The position numbers and the translations under genes were made by a program. Positions 17,375 to 26,593 of a stretch of 64,000 bases of DNA are shown here, piece after piece. The stretch is from contig NZ_NPJG01000125.1 in NCBI RefSeq assembly GCF_002251245.1, positions 124,001-188,000 of the forward strand. The letters run 5' to 3'. The DNA is from Prevotella sp. P5-92 (GTDB taxonomy: Bacteria > Bacteroidota > Bacteroidia > Bacteroidales > Bacteroidaceae). Below the pieces are notes generated by a model. The model worked only from the letters and a program-made list of their open reading frames with translations. It did not search any database and had not been told where the DNA came from. The stretch's first letter is position 1; each line of letters begins with the position of its first letter.

Positions 17375-19294
17375 TCACTCGATGACACATGTTACACTCT
17401 CGAACATATCAGTGTAGTCACCTTCTCCATATCCGTCGAACTGGATTGAGAGGTCGAGACAAGTGGAAGTGAATTTCTGTGTAGCACCAGTGGTGTTGGT
17501 AAGTGTGACGGTGGTCTCGCCGTCAACATTCACTGTCACTGCATCAGCAAGGTCGAAGCATCCAGGCTCCCATGTTTTCTTGATGTTATTGTCGATAAGG
17601 GCACACTTTGGAGTCTTGCTCCATGTGATGACTCCAGGCTTGAGCTTGAATGTCACCTTAATAGTCTGGTTCTTCTTCAGTTTCACGCTTGCTGCATCCT
17701 TGAAGATACCGATACCGCCATCACCATAATGGTGGAATCCGAGACGCACGCATCCGTTCTCTGTCCATGATATTCCCTCGTCGCCATAATTGTTGTTGAG
17801 AGGCACTACGGTAGGACCTGTTGCTCCTGTCTCAATCTTCTTGAAGTTGAGGGTCGCGCAGAGATAAGAGTCAATGTTGCCGTTCTCGTCATTTGAAGAA
17901 GGAACACCGATAGTCACCGACTCTCCCGGTTCGCAAGCGAGGACTGTGAACTCCTTACCGGTCACGGTCACTGTGCGTGTGTCGTTGCTTGCTGTGAGGA
18001 TGGTAATCTCGTCGTCGAAGGTAAGTTTGTCGTCAGCAATAGTCACCTTGCCTGACTTCTCGCCGCACTCATAGTTGTAAGAGCCGTCGGAAGCGCGGGA
18101 GATAACGAGCTCGAAGTCGCCAATCTCGTCGCCGCATGCCGGTGCCCAGTTGGTGGTGTAGTCACCATTGGCAACGTTCTCCCACTTGCTCACTGCAGGC
18201 GAACCGTTCCACCACATCCAGTCGTAAGGAGTCTCGTCGTTGATGATGAATGTCATCTGGTTGCCCACGTATGTCACACCATTAATCTCGGTAGTGAACA
18301 GGTCGGTAGTGAGGTTGCTGAATGTAGGCAGCTCAGGCTCGGTCTTCTCAATGAGTCCGCTCTCCTCCTTTGGTATGCACTCGCCATTGGTGTCGATAAC
18401 CTCTTGCGACACGAAGTTCCAGATAATCCACCAAGGACCCTCAGAGTTGGTACGCATTGTGGCAATCTGCAACAGATAAGGTGTACACTCGATAATCTTC
18501 ACGTCCTGAGTATAGTTGGAGCATACCTCATCGAAAGCCGCATTGTGCAATGAGTAGCAGTCGCTGAAGGAGATGACGGGATGAGTCTTGTCGCTCACGT
18601 TGAGATTGAACTTACCATTCATCAGCGTACCACCATTACCATCGTTACGGAACACCTTTGCAGTACATCCGTTCTGTGCGTCAAGACCAAATTCCATGTA
18701 AGAGCTCATGTATGGGTCGTCGGCAGGAATAAGCCACGACTGGAACCCCGGGTCCCAGTTAGGTGCCCAGTTAGCAGAGCCGAACATCATGTCGGTAGAA
18801 TTTGAACCATCGTTCTTAACGTCGTCGGGATTACCATACATTACAGGACCTGAGCAACGTCCAACACCATAGTTGGCATTGCAAGGCACCCACTTCTTTG
18901 ACTTACCCACGCCACCGGCGAGGTTGGCCCATATCTCGTCGCTCAGCTGAGCGAAATCGTTCTGTGAGATGCTGAACTGATAAGGTTCACCATACACCAC
19001 TCCCGCACGAGTCTCAGCACCGAGAGTAACCTCATAGTCGCCAGCAAACGGCAAACCGAGGGTCAACTTCTGTTCCTGTGAACGTCCGTTGGGAGTCACC
19101 CACAATGGAGTGCAGCCCTTGAGCTTCGACTCGAGGGTCACATAGTTACCGTCGATCGTCACGGTATAGGCGTCCGGACATTTCAAGTCGTCACTCGAAT
19201 ATTGAGCGGCACCGAAATCAAAGTCATCCGGCGAACAGGCTGCTAGCATCATTGCTGCTCCTGCCATCATTGTATATATTTTTTTCAGTTTCAT
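17375..19294 (-). CDS. SusE-like surface glycan-binding lipoprotein
   Basis: A 639-aa lipoprotein from ATG 19294 (MKLKKIYTMMAGAAMMLAAC, then SPDDFDFG). The N-terminal part (about 35-100) is Ig/PKD-like (YTVTIDGNYVTLESKLKGC, GDYEVTLGAETRAGVVYGE). Two related beta-rich modules follow, with conserved tryptophans (FGSANWAPNWDPGFQSWLIP; YDWMWWNGSPAVSKWENV). The C-terminal domain (about 480-639) has a lectin-like motif GFHHYGDGGIGIFKD. It lies between susD and the second glycan-binding protein and should hold the substrate near the SusCD transporter. The frame extends to 19333 but the inner ATG gives a proper signal peptide. Upstream DNA 19325-19372 is a run of TTTCAATA-type octamers. Confidence 0.82.
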   Translation of the reverse strand: MKLKKIYTMMAGAAMMLAACSPDDFDFGAAQYSSDDLKCPDAYTVTIDGNYVTLESKLKGCTPLWVTPNGRSQEQKLTLGLPFAGDYEVTLGAETRAGVVYGEPYQFSISQNDFAQLSDEIWANLAGGVGKSKKWVPCNANYGVGRCSGPVMYGNPDDVKNDGSNSTDMMFGSANWAPNWDPGFQSWLIPADDPYMSSYMEFGLDAQNGCTAKVFRNDGNGGTLMNGKFNLNVSDKTHPVISFSDCYSLHNAAFDEVCSNYTQDVKIIECTPYLLQIATMRTNSEGPWWIIWNFVSQEVIDTNGECIPKEESGLIEKTEPELPTFSNLTTDLFTTEINGVTYVGNQMTFIINDETPYDWMWWNGSPAVSKWENVANGDYTTNWAPACGDEIGDFELVISRASDGSYNYECGEKSGKVTIADDKLTFDDEITILTASNDTRTVTVTGKEFTVLACEPGESVTIGVPSSNDENGNIDSYLCATLNFKKIETGATGPTVVPLNNNYGDEGISWTENGCVRLGFHHYGDGGIGIFKDAASVKLKKNQTIKVTFKLKPGVITWSKTPKCALIDNNIKKTWEPGCFDLADAVTVNVDGETTVTLTNTTGATQKFTSTCLDLSIQFDGYGEGDYTDMFESVTCVIE

Positions 19295-19378
19295 AAGAAA
19301 TGAACTTATTAATTTAATCTTTATAATCTTCAATATTTCAATATTTCAATCCTTCAATATTTCAATATTATTAATCTC

Positions 19379-21052
19379 TTACCATCCCGCATTCTGAGTC
19401 AGCACGCCACCCGAGAGAGTAATCTGGGTGTTAGGTATCTGCATCAGACCTTTCTTGGCATTGAAGTTCTCGACATTGAACGATGTGGTTGTCTCTACAC
19501 CTCCGTTCATCACCTTCGCTCCGTTCTGAGCCTCGGCAATGGCACGTCCGGCGTAAGCACCGTCCTTCTCATAGCGCATGAGATCCCAGAAGTGGATGCC
19601 TTCGAATGCAAACTCGATGGCGCGCTCCTTGCGGATGTTCTCGATGCTGTAAGAGAGTGACTCGCCAGGGCAAGAACGCTGGTGAACCATATTCAAGCCG
19701 GTGTTGGTGCCTGTCAGCTCTGAATGCATCAGCAGGACGTCGGCATAGCGCATCACTGTCCAGTCCTGATAGTAGGTGATGTTCATGTGCTGCTCACCGA
19801 GTTCGAAGCCTACCTCCTGACGTGTTCCGTCAGCGAAGCACATCGGGGCATACTTGCGGGTGTAGTAACCGGTGTATTCGTAGGTGTCGTTCACGTCAGC
19901 GGTGAAGCCAGCGTCGGCACAGCTCCATACACAAGCGCTGAAGCGTGGGTCTTCCTTGTAGGTATCGACAAACTTCTGTGTCACTGAGCATGCACCCCAA
20001 CCGGAGGCAATGTTCACACCTGTTGCACACTTGTTGCGAGGACCAAGATAAACCTGGAACACGTTACCGTCTGCATTGCCGTTATAGTCAGCAGTAGCGG
20101 AGAACTTGAGGTTTAGAATAACCTCCTTGGAGATGTCGCTCACCCATCCACTGCCATCATAGTACTTACCCTTGAATGTGGTGTTCCATGCGTAAGCACC
20201 ACCGTTAGAACCATCGGTAGTACATGCTGGCATGAACAGGTCGGCATAGTTGGCCTCAAGTTCATATCCACCATTGTTGATGATGTCCTCAAGAGCGTCG
20301 ATGGCTTCCTGTTTTGAACAGCCCTCGTTCTCTTGTCCGTAATATCCTACATAATATAGGTACGCGCGAGCCATCATTGCCTCTGCAGCATATTTTGTAA
20401 TGCGTCCGTCGTTGCTTGCCCTTGCTTCGAGTGGGAAAGCGTCAGCCGGAATGTTTGCCGCAGCATACTTAAAGTCTTCGAATATCTGCTTATACACCTC
20501 CGCAGCATCCGTACGAGGAAGGTTTTCCTCCGTTGGCACAGTAATCAATGGCACGTCGCCAAACATACGGGCAAGGTCAAAATAGAGTATTCCGCGCAGT
20601 GCTCGAGCCTGTCCTATGATACGTCCCTTAGCAGCCATATCGCCTCCCCAATCGGCAGTTATTTCAGCCTGGATTACCTTGTTGCAGCGGAAGATAGCTG
20701 CATAGTAATTTATCCAGTCAGTATTGAAGAGGTTGTTGTATGACGGTGCGGCAGCAATATCAAATTGGTCGATGATATTATTATTTTTGGCATCAGAGAA
20801 GCCTAATCCTCCGTGAGCCTGATCTGAAGCGAACTCAGCAAGCATATACATACCGATTTCTTCGCCGCTAATGGTTCGTTGCCAGCCGTCGTAACAACCA
20901 ACGAGAGCCATCTCAACAGCCTCGATATTACGATATGCTGTTTCGTCATTGAGACTTGTTTTCGACTCTGTATCCATCGAGCAAGAGCTGATGGTGAGAG
21001 TTGCGAATGCCAACGTACCGCTATATAATAAATGTTTCATATTTGTCTTCAT
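19379..21052 (-). CDS. susD: RagB/SusD-family nutrient-binding outer-membrane lipoprotein
   Basis: A 557-aa SusD homologue that forms the lid of the SusC transporter and captures oligosaccharides. The signal peptide ends at the lipobox TISSC followed by SMDTESKT. TPR-like helices occupy the N-terminal half (ALVGCYDGWQRTISG; ARALRGILYFDLARMFGDVP at about 145-164, the best conserved SusD segment). The C-terminus holds ENIRKERAIEFAFEGIHFWDLMRYEK (in parts, about 470-495) and KKGLMQIPNTQITLS, both family signatures. 33 nt downstream of susC. Substrate cannot be inferred from this protein alone. Confidence 0.95.
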   Translation of the reverse strand: MKTNMKHLLYSGTLAFATLTISSCSMDTESKTSLNDETAYRNIEAVEMALVGCYDGWQRTISGEEIGMYMLAEFASDQAHGGLGFSDAKNNNIIDQFDIAAAPSYNNLFNTDWINYYAAIFRCNKVIQAEITADWGGDMAAKGRIIGQARALRGILYFDLARMFGDVPLITVPTEENLPRTDAAEVYKQIFEDFKYAAANIPADAFPLEARASNDGRITKYAAEAMMARAYLYYVGYYGQENEGCSKQEAIDALEDIINNGGYELEANYADLFMPACTTDGSNGGAYAWNTTFKGKYYDGSGWVSDISKEVILNLKFSATADYNGNADGNVFQVYLGPRNKCATGVNIASGWGACSVTQKFVDTYKEDPRFSACVWSCADAGFTADVNDTYEYTGYYTRKYAPMCFADGTRQEVGFELGEQHMNITYYQDWTVMRYADVLLMHSELTGTNTGLNMVHQRSCPGESLSYSIENIRKERAIEFAFEGIHFWDLMRYEKDGAYAGRAIAEAQNGAKVMNGGVETTTSFNVENFNAKKGLMQIPNTQITLSGGVLTQNAGW

Positions 21053-21085
21053 TTCTTGTTCACATTATTTTTGTTCACTATTCAC

Positions 21086-24000
21086 TTAGAAAGCAATGTT
21101 CATACCTACCAAGAATGTACGTGGATGAGGATAATAACCCATATCTACGCCCGATACCCAAGAGTCGCTACTGTTGCCATTGGTGCCGTTATACGAACCG
21201 ATCTCCGGGTCCATACCATCATATTTTGTGAGGGTAAGCAAGTTCTGTGCCTGAACATAAAGGCGCAACTTTGATATTCCCTTCCATGAGATTAGTCGCT
21301 TAAAGTCGTAGCCGAGGGTGAGGTTCTGCAGACGGATATAATCGCCGTCTTGCAAATAAAGGTCGGAGAATTGCCAGTTTCCGACGTCGCCGTAAGTCAC
21401 TCGAGGTATTCTGTTGCTTGTTCCCTCGCCGGTCCAGCGATCGAGAATCTGTCTGCTGTAATTGCCCTGTGAAGAGTTAGGGTCGCGATAGGATTGTGCT
21501 ATTTGGAATCCGGCAGCGCCTGTAGCGTTGGCAGAGAGGTCGAAGCCCTTCCATGATAATGAGACATTGAATCCGAAGGTGTATTTTGGCAGTCCATTAC
21601 CGAGATCGACCTTGTCAGCAGCGTTTATCTGTCCGTCGCGGTTGATATCCACATACTTGGTATCACCTGGCTGAACATTTGACTGCAATACGCCGTTTCC
21701 TGCTGCAATCCAGTCATTAATCTCCTGTTGGTTCTGGAATATTCCGGCAGTCTTATATCCCCAGAAATAGCCGATGGCATGTCCGTTCTCAGCGCGATAG
21801 AACTCTTCCGCATTTGAGTAAATCTGGTTGCTTGCTCCGTGTATTATTCCATCTTCGGTTGGAATGCTTCCCACTTTGTTATGGTTATATGCAAAGTTTC
21901 CTCCCACGCTGTACGAGAAGTCTTTGCCGATATTGTCGTTCCACGAGAGTCCGATTTCTACACCAGTATTCTTCACATCACCTCCGTTGATGACAGGTCC
22001 CTGTGTTCCTGCTGTCGCGAGCACTGGCGCTTGAACGAGCCAGTCCTTGGTCTTCTTTATATACCAGTCTGCTGTGAAAGAGAGTCGGCTCTGTATAAAC
22101 CTTGCATCGATACCTACGTTTATCTGCTCTGATGTTTCCCATTTCACGCCTTCGTTGGCGAGGCGTGAAGGATAAGAACCTGTTGCCCATCCGCTTTGGC
22201 TACCATCTGTACCAAAGTTATAATTGGTATTTGTTGTGGTGACGGGAGCAAGATACTGATAGCAGTTAATATTTGCATTACCCACCTGTCCCCAGCTGGC
22301 GCGCAACTTAAGGAAGTCAAGCCACGACTTTGTTGATTTCATAAAGTTCTCCTCCGAGATGGTCCATCCTGCCGATACTGAAGGGAAGTATCCCCATCGA
22401 TGACCTGGAGCAAATTTTGACGATTCGTCGGCGCGTATTGTTGCGTTAAACATATACCGGTCTTTCCACGACCAACCGAGACGAGCGAAGAGCGACATAC
22501 CGCGTGTCTCGTCGTAAGGAGCTCCATTGACACGCTTGTTGTCTGTGCCGTTAGTATTGTCCAGGAAAGCATGTTCCCAGTCGCCGAAGCCTGGAATGAG
22601 GCTGTCGTTGTATCCACCCGAGCTACTGCCGTTGTAACGTGACCATTCCGAACCTACGAGAGCGGAGAAGTCGTGTCCGCCTTTCAGCGTGAAGTCATAC
22701 TGTGCTGTGTTTGTCCATACCATCGACAAGCCGTTACCATTGCTTTGGTTCACCTTTGTCAATGTATTGGCCGACTGAGGTGTGAACTGGTATTCTGGTG
22801 TAAACGAGCGATAGTCGCTGGTACCATAGCTGATACCATATACAGTTTTGATCTTTAAGTTCTTGATAGGTTCAATCTGCATATAAACGTTAGCGTCGAG
22901 GTTTCCGCTCTTGCTCTGGTTAAAGCGGTTGACCATCATGTTTCCATAGGGGTTGCCATCGTTTACATTCCAGTCTGAGTTTACCGTTGAGGCATAGTCG
23001 CCGTTTTGGTCATAAACGGGATGTATGGGTGATGAAGAGAAAGCGCTACGGAGGTTGTTATTCCAGATGTTTCCTGTTCCCATGCCACGTTGTGTCTTCC
23101 ATACGAAGCTCACACGTTCTCCGATGGTGACGAGTCCGTTATACATCTTATGTTCAGAGTTGGCACGGAAATTGAAACGGCGATAGTTACTTACGTCCGA
23201 TCCACCGATGACACCATCTTGACCGGTATATCCTCCCGACACAACGTAAGTAGAAGTCTTTGAACCACCTGTGAAGGCGAGGCTATGACTTGTGGTCAAT
23301 GCTCCGTCTTCAATGGCTTGGTCAATCCAGTCGGTGTCGTAGATATTTCCGTTTGCATCGTGTATTGAGTTGAGAGAAGTCCAATCAACGGGCGACATTC
23401 CAGAGTTGAGTCGTGCCTCGTCCATGATTGTCATATACTCATTAGCATTGAGCATCTTAAACTTCCTGCCTACAGTCTGCCATCCCACATATCCGTCATA
23501 TGTTATCTTGCTTGTTCCTTCCTTACCGCTCTTTGTGGTAACGAGGACGACGCCGTTTGCAGCCTGAGCACCGTAGATAGCAGCCGAGGCCGCGTCTTTC
23601 AATACGTCAATGCGTTCAATGTCGGCTGGGTTAAGAGTAGTGATGTCACCGCCTATTCCATCAATAAGGTATAGAGGCTGCGAGTTGCCCACGGTACCGA
23701 GACCACGTATGGTGACGCTCATCGATGCGCCAGGCTGACCAGAAGTAGATACGATGTTCACACCTGGAGTCTGTCCCTGCATGGCAGCGAGAGGGTTAGT
23801 GGTGTTGAGTTTCTGTATGTCGTCACCCTTGAGTTGTGTTGTCGCACCGGTGACAAGTTTCTTCTTCATCGTTCCGTAACCTATCACCACCACTTCCTCG
23901 AGCGACTTTCCGTCTTCTTCGAGTGAGATGTTGATGACATTACCCTTCACCTTTACTTTTTTGGTGACGTAACCGATGTAGGAGAACACGAGAGTCTGAC

Positions 24001-24271
24001 CGTCGTTGGCCTTGATGGTGTAGTTTCCGTCGAAGTCGGTTATTGTACCGCCTTGCGAACCTTCTACCTGAACCGTAGCTCCGATGAGCGGTTCATTGTC
24101 CGTTGCCGAAGTCACCTTTCCTGTGATGTCTTTGGCCACAATGTTGCCTGCAAAGAAAGACGTTGCTTGCATAACGAGTATAGTCGCAAGCATCAAAGCC
24201 TTTCGAGCGAGGCCACCCTTAAGAATGTCGGGGTTCTTTCCCTGACATCTTTTGATAGATGATGTACCCAT
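21086..24271 (-). CDS. susC: SusC/RagA-family TonB-linked outer-membrane transporter
   Basis: A 1061-aa TonB-dependent importer of oligosaccharides. After the signal sequence (about 1-45) comes a carboxypeptidase-like regulatory domain (DITGKVTSATDNEPLIGATV, about 49-68), the SusC signature LEEVVVIGYG (about 127-136, a TonB-box region), a plug domain (about 140-260, with RGLGTVGNSQPLYLIDGIGG) and a 22-strand barrel ending in HPRTFLVGMNIAF. No ECF-sigma-interacting extension is seen, so regulation is probably by a hybrid two-component or other regulator outside the window. First gene of the locus; promoter box at 24356-24363. Confidence 0.96.
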   Translation of the reverse strand: MGTSSIKRCQGKNPDILKGGLARKALMLATILVMQATSFFAGNIVAKDITGKVTSATDNEPLIGATVQVEGSQGGTITDFDGNYTIKANDGQTLVFSYIGYVTKKVKVKGNVINISLEEDGKSLEEVVVIGYGTMKKKLVTGATTQLKGDDIQKLNTTNPLAAMQGQTPGVNIVSTSGQPGASMSVTIRGLGTVGNSQPLYLIDGIGGDITTLNPADIERIDVLKDAASAAIYGAQAANGVVLVTTKSGKEGTSKITYDGYVGWQTVGRKFKMLNANEYMTIMDEARLNSGMSPVDWTSLNSIHDANGNIYDTDWIDQAIEDGALTTSHSLAFTGGSKTSTYVVSGGYTGQDGVIGGSDVSNYRRFNFRANSEHKMYNGLVTIGERVSFVWKTQRGMGTGNIWNNNLRSAFSSSPIHPVYDQNGDYASTVNSDWNVNDGNPYGNMMVNRFNQSKSGNLDANVYMQIEPIKNLKIKTVYGISYGTSDYRSFTPEYQFTPQSANTLTKVNQSNGNGLSMVWTNTAQYDFTLKGGHDFSALVGSEWSRYNGSSSGGYNDSLIPGFGDWEHAFLDNTNGTDNKRVNGAPYDETRGMSLFARLGWSWKDRYMFNATIRADESSKFAPGHRWGYFPSVSAGWTISEENFMKSTKSWLDFLKLRASWGQVGNANINCYQYLAPVTTTNTNYNFGTDGSQSGWATGSYPSRLANEGVKWETSEQINVGIDARFIQSRLSFTADWYIKKTKDWLVQAPVLATAGTQGPVINGGDVKNTGVEIGLSWNDNIGKDFSYSVGGNFAYNHNKVGSIPTEDGIIHGASNQIYSNAEEFYRAENGHAIGYFWGYKTAGIFQNQQEINDWIAAGNGVLQSNVQPGDTKYVDINRDGQINAADKVDLGNGLPKYTFGFNVSLSWKGFDLSANATGAAGFQIAQSYRDPNSSQGNYSRQILDRWTGEGTSNRIPRVTYGDVGNWQFSDLYLQDGDYIRLQNLTLGYDFKRLISWKGISKLRLYVQAQNLLTLTKYDGMDPEIGSYNGTNGNSSDSWVSGVDMGYYPHPRTFLVGMNIAF

Positions 24272-24355
24272 AAATTACATTGTTGTTAGTTTGTAATTGT
24301 TAATGTTATTTTATATTTGAATTTATTAATATCCGTAGGTAATGTTTTATGGGTG

Positions 24356-24363
24356 CAAAGTTA
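24356..24363 (-). promoter_or_regulatory. -7 promoter box (TAACTTTG) of the susC operon
   Basis: The minus strand reads TAACTTTGCACC, an exact TAnnTTTG box. It implies a leader of about 78 nt before the susC ATG. No clear -33 element was found, in keeping with an activator-dependent promoter (inference). Confidence 0.65.
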
Positions 24364-24484
24364 GTGCATTTCCTTGTTCGGAAGGTGTTAAAATGTTGTG
24401 TTTATGGTATTATTTTGTTATCTATCGTGTTCAAATGTTGCAAAAAAGGTCTAATTCTTGCTAAAATAGTATTATGGGTGTATT

Positions 24485-25384
24485 TTATATACCCAATCCG
24501 CCCGTAAATGAAGCGTCGATGGCTTTGCTCTGCAAGATCTTTGAATGTGGAGGTATGCTGTGGGTAAGCCAGATGTTTCCTCCTACTATCGAATCATGTC
24601 CAATGGTAATACGTCCGAGTATCGACGAGTTACTATACACTGTAACATTGTCTTCGAGTATCGGGTGACGCGGACAATTTATCATATTTCCGTCGGCATC
24701 GTATTTGAAACTTTTCGCTCCAAGAGTGACTCCTTGATATAGTGTCACATGGCTGCCTATGATCGCTGTTTCGCCTATCACCACACCTGTACCGTGGTCG
24801 ATACTGAAGTGGTCACCGATGGTAGCGCCAGGATGAATGTCTATGCCGGTCTTTGAATGTGCCAATTCGGTGATGATGCGTGGCAACACAGGAATACCGA
24901 GTTTATGAAGCTCATGTGCGATGCGATAGTGTGTCATTGCATTGACTACAGGATAGCAGAATATGACCTCGCCATAATTTGTTGCGGCGGGATCGTTGTC
25001 GAACATGGCTTCCACATCGGAATAAAGCAGTCTTTTCACGTCTGGCATGCGATCGATATAATGCAAAGCGAACTCCACCGCTCTCTGTGGAATAACTGCC
25101 TCGTCCTCGTCGCTATTGAAGAGCATGCTGCGTGCTATCTGTTCCTTCAGCAGCGAGAACAGTTCCTCCATGTTTACACCTATATAATATTGTCTTATCT
25201 GTTCTTCTGGTTGCCGTTTAAAGAAATAATCGGTAAAGAAGATGGTCTTCGACAGGCTGACGATGCGTTTCACCTTATCTATTTCCGGTAGTGGTGCATG
25301 TCCTCCTGGCACAAAGCTCTCTTCCTTTACAGTATATTTTGACAATATCCCGATGTTCTTCTTCAGTATCTCACTTGCTTTCAT
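24485..25384 (-). CDS. cysE: Serine O-acetyltransferase
   Basis: A 299-aa enzyme transferring acetyl from acetyl-CoA to L-serine, the first step of cysteine synthesis. The N-terminal helical domain (about 1-160) contains DPAATNYGEVIFCYPVVNAMTHYRIAHEL (in parts). The left-handed beta-helix (about 175-285) shows hexapeptide repeats: DIHPGATIGDHFSIDHGTG, VVIGETAIIGSHVTLYQGVT. Catalytic Asp/His are in HPGATIGDHFSIDHG. Length and the long N-terminus match the EpsC-like form in Bacteroidota. 46 nt after the asparaginase gene, same strand, so possibly cotranscribed. The intergenic 24272-24484 holds only the susC promoter. Confidence 0.93.
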   Translation of the reverse strand: MKASEILKKNIGILSKYTVKEESFVPGGHAPLPEIDKVKRIVSLSKTIFFTDYFFKRQPEEQIRQYYIGVNMEELFSLLKEQIARSMLFNSDEDEAVIPQRAVEFALHYIDRMPDVKRLLYSDVEAMFDNDPAATNYGEVIFCYPVVNAMTHYRIAHELHKLGIPVLPRIITELAHSKTGIDIHPGATIGDHFSIDHGTGVVIGETAIIGSHVTLYQGVTLGAKSFKYDADGNMINCPRHPILEDNVTVYSNSSILGRITIGHDSIVGGNIWLTHSIPPHSKILQSKAIDASFTGGLGI

Positions 25385-25430
25385 TCTTTCTCTCTCTAAA
25401 GTTTTTCATAACAAACCATTCGACAATTAG

Positions 25431-26465
25431 CTATACGCTTATTTCACCTCTGATGCTCCTCGTCATATAGTTTTTGACCAAGTGCCAATCTTTATACTGT
25501 CCCTGCAGGAACATCAGTTTTGTTACAGCACTTTCCACTGTGCTATCATAACCACTGAGCACACCTGCCTCTTTCAGTTGATAACCAGTATCATAGCGTC
25601 CCATCTCTACCATTCCAGCCATACACTGACTGATATTCACTATAATTTTTCCTTGACTTGTTGCCTCTTTCAAGGTTCGCCTGAGCCAGGGATATTGGGG
25701 AGCATTGCCGCTTCCATAAGTACGCATGACTATAGAACGGAGATTCTTGCTCGTTATGACATGATGTATGAGTTCCTCTTGTATGCCTGGGAACACAGTA
25801 AACACGATGACACTCGAATCCAATTGGAAATGGGGTGTCATCGGCTTCGAGAAGTCAGGTTTCAGTATTCGGTCTTCATGGTAAGTGATGGTAACTCCTG
25901 CATCGGCAAGATGGTCATAATTGAAACTCTCGAAAGCGTTGAAGTTGTCAGCACTCTGCTTGGTGGTCCTATTGCCTCGCATCAGATGCCCATTAAAATA
26001 TATGCACACCTCTGGCACCATAGCCGTTCCATCATGATGTTTTGCTGAGGCAATCTCTATGCTGGTAATAACATTCTCCTTACCATCTGTTCTCACCTGC
26101 CCTATTGGCAACTGACTTCCCGTGAGGATAACCGGTTTGGTGAGGTTTTCGAGCATATAACTAAGGGCAGAGGCCGTGTAAGCCATGGTGTCGGTGCCAT
26201 GCAAGATGACAAAGCCGTCATAGTTGTTGAAATTGTTAGCTATGATGTGCACAAGGTCTATCCACAATTCCGGCGTCATATCACTACTGTCTATAGGGGG
26301 ATTGAACTGAAATGTGGATATCTCTGTTGACACTTGTTGGAGTTCGGGCACACTACCAATTAGATGCTCAAAATCAAACGGCTCCAGTGCACCGGTGCGC
26401 GGATTTCTATTCATCCCAATAGTTCCTCCAGTATAAATTAGCAATACTTTACTTGTGTACGTCAT
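25431..26465 (-). CDS. ansA: Type I (cytosolic) L-asparaginase
   Basis: A 344-aa enzyme hydrolysing L-asparagine to aspartate and ammonia. The first catalytic Thr is in YTGGTIGMN (about 11-19); the second motif HGTDTMAYTASALSYML (about 89-105) carries the Thr-Asp pair. TGSQLPIGQVRTDGKENV (about 114-131) is also conserved. There is no signal peptide, so the enzyme is cytosolic. It is divergent from uxaC, with back-to-back promoter boxes between them. Confidence 0.93.
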   Translation of the reverse strand: MTYTSKVLLIYTGGTIGMNRNPRTGALEPFDFEHLIGSVPELQQVSTEISTFQFNPPIDSSDMTPELWIDLVHIIANNFNNYDGFVILHGTDTMAYTASALSYMLENLTKPVILTGSQLPIGQVRTDGKENVITSIEIASAKHHDGTAMVPEVCIYFNGHLMRGNRTTKQSADNFNAFESFNYDHLADAGVTITYHEDRILKPDFSKPMTPHFQLDSSVIVFTVFPGIQEELIHHVITSKNLRSIVMRTYGSGNAPQYPWLRRTLKEATSQGKIIVNISQCMAGMVEMGRYDTGYQLKEAGVLSGYDSTVESAVTKLMFLQGQYKDWHLVKNYMTRSIRGEISV

Positions 26466-26486
26466 CGTTTACGTAAATTTTTGGTG

Positions 26487-26494
26487 CAAAAATA
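26487..26494 (-). promoter_or_regulatory. -7 promoter box (TATTTTTG) of ansA
   Basis: The minus strand reads TATTTTTGCACC, an exact TAnnTTTG box 21 nt upstream of the ansA ATG. Confidence 0.65.
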
Positions 26495-26527
26495 CGTAAA
26501 AACTTTGAGAATAACAAATTTTATTTG

Positions 26528-26535
26528 TATTTTTG
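26528..26535 (+). promoter_or_regulatory. -7 promoter box (TATTTTTG) of uxaC
   Basis: TATTTTTGC on the plus strand, 58 nt upstream of the ATG at 26594. It overlaps the beginning of the longer frame at 26525 and so argues for the internal start. Confidence 0.68.
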
Positions 26536-26593
26536 CGGTCGTAATTCCAAAAATAGCATATTATTTCGAAAAAAACTTATAAAAAAACAAACA

